NCBI GenBank assembly: GCA_024180945.1
Contig: JAKSGN010000038.1
Location: 806,001-870,000 of the forward strand
Length of the DNA: 64,000 nt
Origin: Macrophomina tecta
Lineage: Eukaryota; Ascomycota; Dothideomycetes; Botryosphaeriales; Botryosphaeriaceae
Direction of reading: 5' to 3'
The translations under genes were made by a program, and so were the position numbers. Under the pieces are notes generated by a model. That model was given only the letters and a program-made list of their open reading frames with translations, was not told the origin of the DNA and ran no database searches. Each line of letters starts with the position of its first letter. Within the stretch, counting starts at the first letter, position 1. Positions 58,341 through 64,000 of the stretch are shown piece after piece.

Positions 58341-61300
58341 CCCAGGCATCTGAGATCTGTGTGCGCGCATCGAAAGTGCCCGCTTGCTATTACAAGCAAT
58401 CCCGGCGACACTCTCATCTTGGCCGAAGGAGCGCAGACGTCTGCTAGACAAGAGAACATGATGTCGGTGTTTCTCAAGTAGCGCTCCGTTCCCCCGCCAT
58501 CCTGAGACCCTTCGGCAACCGTCGCCTGTTTTCTCTCTCCATCCCTCCCTCCGTCCTCCAATCATGCCCCCACGACGTCCTCAGGCAATCGCCGAGCGCC
58601 CAGCCCGCGGGGCCCCCGCCGCGCCTGAGAGGACTCCGCCTCAATGCCAATGCCCCCGTCCCTGCTGCAAGGGACTCTTCCCTTTCCCGGCATTGGCACG
58701 ACTAACACTTTTTCTCTCGTCCCGCCCCTGCGCCAAGAAATCAAGAGGGGAGGGGGAAAGGGCTAGCGGGCGGAGGCGGGGATGGAGGCAAACGTGGGTC
58801 TCTGTGTGTGTGTGGGTGGGTGGCGAACTAGGCTCTGCGTGCGGTGCATGCCGAAGGATTCTAGAAACTCTTTTTTTTCCCCTCTCCCAGCACGTCTTTT
58901 GCTTCTGGGTAATGGCGCAGTCTTGGAACTGCCTTTTTTTTTGGATCTGAACTGCGTTTATTACTTTATGAGCGGTTTTCTATTTTTTTTTTTTTTTTTT
59001 TTTTGCGCGCAACTTTGCGGGGTGGTCCATGTGACAATGAAATGAAAATTTTGATGGGGGCGTCACGTCTGCGGCGGCATTTGAGGTGTATGATGGAGGG
59101 GATTGGGGGGAAGATCTGAGATTGGGCGGTTGTACGAGGGGGTTTCCGGGAGTCGAGGGAAAGGTTCATCCTGGGAGTGGCGCGGGCTGGACCTGTTCGT
59201 GCGTGGTAGGCGGATGGTGTGGGGGGAAAGCGGGCGGCGGGAGATTGTGATTGGCTGGGCGCGAGGTTGATGTGCTTTCGAACTTCACCTCATCCTTTTA
59301 CTGGTCTGAACCAGACTTCATCTCAATATTCGAATGATATCTGAAGCAAGCACATGATAACAAGCCAGCAAAATTAGATCATCATCCTGGTCATATTCCC
59401 CATTCCAATGCTCGTAAGTCTCGTACACCCGCTTCACTCGGTTTTGACGGCAGCCAACGGATAACCATTGCGGTACATCCCGCAGCGATTTCGGTCGTAA
59501 TACCAATTCCTATGAGTGACGTGCGCCTCAGGGGGAGCAGAAGCACTCAAGAAACCGGCTGCCGCGGTCACGGTGCGAAAAACGGAGTACAAGAATCCGG
59601 GCGTCGACCACGAGCTTGGCAGCCAGCGTGCGTATAGTTGCATTCTGCCCGGGAAGGGGCACGCAGCATTTATACACGCCTCGATGAGTCTGCTTATTCT
59701 TGAAACGGATGATGGCGATCATAGCAGCGTCGCTGGGAAGGCCGAGGGCTTGCGCGGGACGTGCACGTTTTTCCCAAGAGAAGGCGGCCAAATATGCCTT
59801 CTCGGTATCCTCTGTCCTAATGATGTCCAGGGTGGAGATGTAGTGCGTGAGCACCGTTGTGACTTGATTGAAATGGTCGGTGTCGGCGGCGGACGGAGTC
59901 TCACGATGGTTTACATGGTCAGTGGTTGAATCCACGTGCACCACGTAGGAGAGGAAGTTGCAGAGTCGGCAGATTTAGACCGTAGAAATTTTGCCGAATA
60001 GTGAGTTTGATTCGCTTTAATGCGTTGGCTGCCAGGCAAATCAGCTGCGACAGCCGTAGAGTAGTAGGAAGGCGGCTGTGGATCCATCGTGAGTGGGCTT
60101 GTCGGAGGGGTTCTCGGTGGCGGTGTCTTCAGCTCGGTCTCTTAAGCACTCAGTGAGAAGGCCCTTCGTCCTGCTAATCATTACTTTCACTGATACCTAC
60201 CATCAAGCAGATACACGGAATCTACCATTCGCCCTCACCCAGTTTCGATTTGAGATCACTACTCCCTCTGCCTTAAACATTCTTTCGTTCTTCGCTCTAC
60301 AAACTGGCGAGTCTACTACTTTACAACACTGCGAAAACAGGCTTGCCGGGCCAGCCCACGAGACATGAACTACCCTCGAGCCGCTGCCTCTATGCCAATA
60401 CCCATACCAACGCAGACTTATCACTTCCTCATGACATTAGCAGCAAATTTATGAACCTTTGAGGCATCTCGAACGCGGAACACTGCCACCAATCATCACG
60501 CACCAGACAATAGCGACGAATCACGTACACCACGCTCTCCGTGGGCCCAACCACTACCTCCCCACTGTCCTCACCCTATATACCCTGAGATGCGCTCTCT
60601 GCAACTCCAAATGATGCACCGAAGCTCGACCTGGAATCCTCGTCCGCTCTTAATCTTCCGAGCAGCAGTTGTTCACCATGACCGCAAAGTAGCGTTACTT
60701 CTCGGTTGTCTTCGACTGGACATACCTTGGTGACAACATTTGCTTCGCTGGTTCCACCTTACTGGTCTCACAATGACTCACTAGATGACTATCCACTGGC
60801 TTACTCCTCGCATCACGATCTGCCTCAACCACAAAATACAGTCAGCAGCTCAACGGCTACAGCTCATCCGACCCAACTCACTGACATCCAGTATCGAGAG
60901 CAGTCAGAAATTGGCTCTTTGTCTTCGCAGAGGCATCTCATAGTCGTCGGCATCTTGCTCGGCTGCTTCTCTAACCATCTCTTGCAAGGGTCACTGCTTA
61001 GAATTCGCATAATAACAAGCTCAAATATCGCTACTACTCACCGAATTTTCTTCATCATCCATGGAACTTCTCCGCTCTGACTCACTGGCATCTCTTCAAC
61101 CGGAGTCACATCGGCAACTCCGCTTCCGCGTCACACATCATATTGCATGCCCATCTTGCGCATCAAGGCAGAAGCGCCATCACCATCAGAATTCAGATGC
61201 AGATACTGTCACTTTTGTTATGGCTGCAATTTTTAGTGTATTTCTTTCACTCTCAGTTTGCACCTTAGGTGACTCTAGCGCTTTTCAGTTGCCAACCGAA

Positions 61301-63253
61301 CTCCACGCTCCTTGGGTTTTTGGGCCAAGAAGGAGTCAGGCTCGGCTCCAATGGATTCTTTAGCCGGTAGTACCAACTGCGTCTCGACATAGAAGCTCTT
61401 TAGCACCTACCGCGAATTCCGACTATGATTCCTCACAGACAGTGTAAGCTTAGGACGTAATGACACTGTCTGCGCAACAAGGCACAGAATGATAGAGTGA
61501 AAGAAAAGTGCACGCTCCGTGGGCAAGGGGAAGGGCGCTCGAATCAAGTTTTCGCAGGCGTCAACACTCGGCCAATCAGCCATCTCCCAAACGGCCAACG
61601 TCACCACTCGCCCGTAGCCATCTCCGCCATCGGCGCGCAGAGAGAGGAGAACAGCCCACCCGCCACCTTCACCTCGCTCCATCGGAGATTGGAGGGCAGA
61701 TCACCAAGTCACCCGATTCTCTCGCCAACACCAAAACGTCCTCTCAGCCTTCAATCTGTGCTACGCGGGGCTCGCACGATGACACTTGCAAGTTGTGTGA
61801 AAACACAACCCCCCGGGCCAAGACACAGACGAGAACCCGCCCTATCACAGCGCCGCCGAAATAATCATCCTGCACGAGAAGGCACGGCGCTGTGTCCAAA
61901 CGCGGCCCGCGCCGTGGGGGCTACCTAACCCTCTCCCCGCCCGATCCACGCTTTGCGGCAGCAGCGCGTAACGCCGCATAAATTCTACTTCCTTGTTTTC
62001 ATGCGTGAATTTTGCTCCGTTGGAGAGAGATGAGAAAAAAAAAAATTTTTGGGTCCGGCGCCGTCCCTTTTCTGCGCATGCGCCGTGCCCATCCGGCTTA
62101 GAAGGCTTTATTGCGTACGTGCTGGGATAACGCGGTGGCTGTTGGTGGTGGTGGTGGTGGGGGAGGGGGTGGGCGATGTATTATTCCCCACTCAACTCTC
62201 ATTCTCTCTTTCGGAGAGGAGCAGGAGGAAGGGCCGGGATAGCTGGGTATAGGGCGAGTTGTCTTTCTTCGCTTTCGTGCTGTGCGTGCGACCAAAAATA
62301 CGGACAACCGCCGACGTAGGCCAGCAAAAACCATCCCCGACTCCGTCTGGTGTTTGTTCGTCCCAGAAGTTCAACGAAGAAGAGCTCGGGGTTACACCTC
62401 GGCCTCGGTGTCCGAACCCTGGCCAGCCCCCGACCAAGCCACAAACCAAGCCCGTCCCCCCCTCAAGCGTGGATAGCTCCGGCGCTGGACCAATCGCTGT
62501 CGTTTGCGAAGTGTGACAGGGCTGGATCTTCGTCCCTTTGCTTACTATCGTTTGAGATGTGATTCGATAAGTGTCCCCCCCCGGGTGCGAAGAAAATAAT
62601 TCCCTGCTCACTGCGGGCTCGGGCCGTTCGGGGTCGGGGGTTAAGGAAGAGTGGTCCCAGTGCCACACATAATGCTGCTGCCTGCTTCCTTCGACCCTCC
62701 CGCTTCCTCCATTCCCCCTGACGCCCATACCCTTTTACCTTGACATCCCCGTCCAACTACCTTCACACTCTTTTCATATCACAGCAAGGACGCCCAAGAT
62801 TTTTAAATTTTAAATCTTTTCTATTATTCCCTCTCATCTATCATGATTCCCATCTGCAGCCTCCCGACCTCCCATGCATTCAGCCCGCTATCCCTAGGAA
62901 CAACAAATGACTACTGCCTAAAAGCAGCAGCGGCTGCATTCGAACCACCATCGTCTTCGTCATCTTCGATTGATGCAACAAGCCATACGTCGGATGACCA
63001 TTTTCTCTTTTCCTTCCTCGGTCCCATCCGGATGAAACGCCATGCTAAGGAAACCCACAACTAAGAACATACCGCGCAAGGCCTCAAGGATGCTTCTCTG
63101 CCGCCAAAGGAACGAAACAACCGAGTGCGCAGAGACAAAATGCAAGGCACCTGATCCTAAACCGCCCCCGCTGAACGCCGGTAAATGAAAATCACGAACA
63201 TGCGGATACCATATTTGTACAAGTGTGCACATTGTGTACGGGCGTATGTCGCA
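56075..63253. other. Long gene-poor intergenic region
   Basis: 7.2 kb without a supportable gene. 56075-57000 is the promoter of the kinase gene. Open frames at 56817-57713 (plus) and others are Arg/Pro/Ser/His-rich and lack domains. Repeats: (CT)7(AT)8 at 58311-58340 and T22 at 58983-59004. A minus-strand frame at 59944-59528 without an ATG start gives 138 residues, no family. The piece 59300-61400 is less GC-rich than its surroundings and may be old decayed sequence. Confidence 0.45.
58311..58340. repeat. Compound microsatellite (CT)7(AT)8
   Basis: Seven CT units run directly into eight AT units in non-coding DNA. Confidence 0.95.
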
Positions 63254-64000
63254 TTACCAAGTTTCCTGCGGACAAGTCAGCACCTTGAATACCTTGGATG
63301 TCGGATAGACGGAGAACTTACAGCGACATACTGGCCATCCTCCTTCTTCTTGGCCCAGAACTCTTCGGCTTCGTCATGGTTGAGGTTGCCCTTCTCCATG
63401 GCAATCTCAACAAGAGCTCCGTGGACACCTTCACCCATGCCCTTACTGCTACCGCAGACGAAGATGCGACCGTCAAGCGCATTGATGACGAACCATACGA
63501 CGTCGGCCTGCATGCGGACTTCATCCTGGACATAACGCGCAGTACCGGCGCGGCGGCTCTGGACAACCTTTTTGATCTCCCTCTCGTGCGCACCGAGCTC
63601 ACCCGAGTAGATTTCATCGAGCATGCTGTCACGTACCCCTTGGACGAGCCAGATCTTGTTTGCACAATTTGCGTTCTTGAGACGGTTGAGGATGAAGCCA
63701 CGGAAGGGAGCCATGCCGACACCAGCACCGATGAGCATCATCGGGCCATCGCCACCGAACTGGCGGGAGAGAGGGTTGGCCATGAGACCACGGAACATGG
63801 GGATGGTGAGATCGAGGACGTGGGCGGGATCGCGGATTCCTGATTGTTCGGCTTCGATGAACGTCTGGGCCACGCGCTCGAGATAACCGGAGCCTACACC
63901 TGTCCGCTTCTTGCCGGCTCGCCAGTCGGGATCCTCGTGGATCGTGACGGCCATTTCAATCAAGCGACGGCCTCCAGGAATACCTGGGCGGGCAGAGGAG
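63254..64000 (-). CDS. Diflavin NADPH reductase, C-terminal part (cytochrome P450 reductase/sulfite reductase flavoprotein family)
   Basis: Passes electrons from NADPH through FAD (and normally FMN) to an acceptor. Only the end of the gene is in the window: exon 64000-63322, a 56-bp intron (63321-63266) and a 12-bp last exon 63265-63254 coding ETW and stop. Seen: the end of the FAD domain (PGIPGGRRLIEM, IPMFRGLMANPLSRQFGGD), the NADPH motif MMLIGAGVGMAPFRGF, IWLVQGVRDSMLDEIYSGEL, the pair SRRAGTARYVQDEVR that binds the NADPH phosphate side, DGRIFVCGSSKGMGEGV with the hydride-transfer Cys region, and the terminal Trp that stacks on FAD. The FMN domain, if any, is off the edge, so membrane anchor and exact acceptor (P450, sulfite reductase, Tah18-type) cannot be decided. 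Confidence 0.88.

Noticed and set aside
59528..59944. 138-codon minus-strand frame with partly protein-like composition
   Set aside because: No ATG at its start, no recognisable family, and a comparable open frame on the opposite strand.
1..64000. tRNA, rRNA, CRISPR arrays or intact transposons
   Set aside because: No cloverleaf-like tRNA sequence, rRNA, spacer-repeat array, terminal inverted repeats or transposase/reverse-transcriptase motifs were recognised by eye. A tRNAscan or repeat-library search could still find degraded copies.

Overview
The window is nuclear DNA from a filamentous ascomycete (Pezizomycotina). The protein-coding genes carry short GT-AG introns of 43 to 162 bp, often with CTAAC/CTGAC-type branch sites. 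Neighbouring genes sit on both strands and there are no operons. The families are typically fungal: a polyketide synthase-peptide synthetase hybrid, a Zn2Cys6 regulator, a HeLo/kinase-like protein, NUDE and a Hal-type kinase. The genus cannot be named from sequence alone.

Layout. 1-9766 is the 3' part of a PKS-NRPS hybrid whose KS lies off the left edge. It reads AT-DH-MT-KR-C-A-T-R, with no recognisable ACP between KR and C and a KR that lacks its catalytic tyrosine. 10156-11364 is a BTB protein with a C-terminal zinc-ribbon-like segment. 15305-18697 is a long charged low-complexity protein with a conserved C-terminal domain. 22807-23295 is a small unknown protein. 24021-24487 is the mitochondrial ribosomal protein MRPL31/mL60. 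24670-26296 is a sugar-porter MFS gene broken by an in-frame TAG, and beside it at 27078-28244 is the relic of a GH3 beta-glucosidase. 29614-30193 is TRS20/sedlin. 30996-35230 is a four-exon fusion of a HeLo-like region, a kinase-like domain, IQ motifs and a trypsin-like protease. 35702-37182 is a peroxisomal-type mitochondrial carrier family protein. 37885-39940 is NUDE. 42544-43190 is a BTB pseudogene. 44637-50534 is a compact three-gene block: a ThDP-dependent 2-oxoacid decarboxylase, a class-I aromatic-type aminotransferase and a Zn2Cys6 regulator. 51017-51395 is the C-terminal relic of another BTB gene. 54069-56074 is a Hal4/Hal5-type protein kinase. 63254 to the right edge is the C-terminal part of a diflavin NADPH reductase.

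How the genes work together. The decarboxylase and aminotransferase diverge from a 441-bp shared promoter that holds a 9-bp direct-repeat array with CCG half-sites, and the Zn2Cys6 gene converges on the aminotransferase. This arrangement fits an Ehrlich-type route (aromatic amino acid to 2-oxoacid to aldehyde) with its own regulator. The broken sugar transporter and the beta-glucosidase relic look like a decayed beta-glucoside utilisation pair. The other intact genes are mostly housekeeping: mitoribosome, TRAPP, dynein pathway, peroxisome, and ion-homeostasis signalling.

Large parts (11.4-15.3, 18.7-22.8, 39.9-42.5, 51.4-54.1 and 56.1-63.2 kb) have no supportable gene and contain poly(A)/poly(T) runs and microsatellites. 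Exon borders were set by hand from splice consensus and family similarity. No database search was run.
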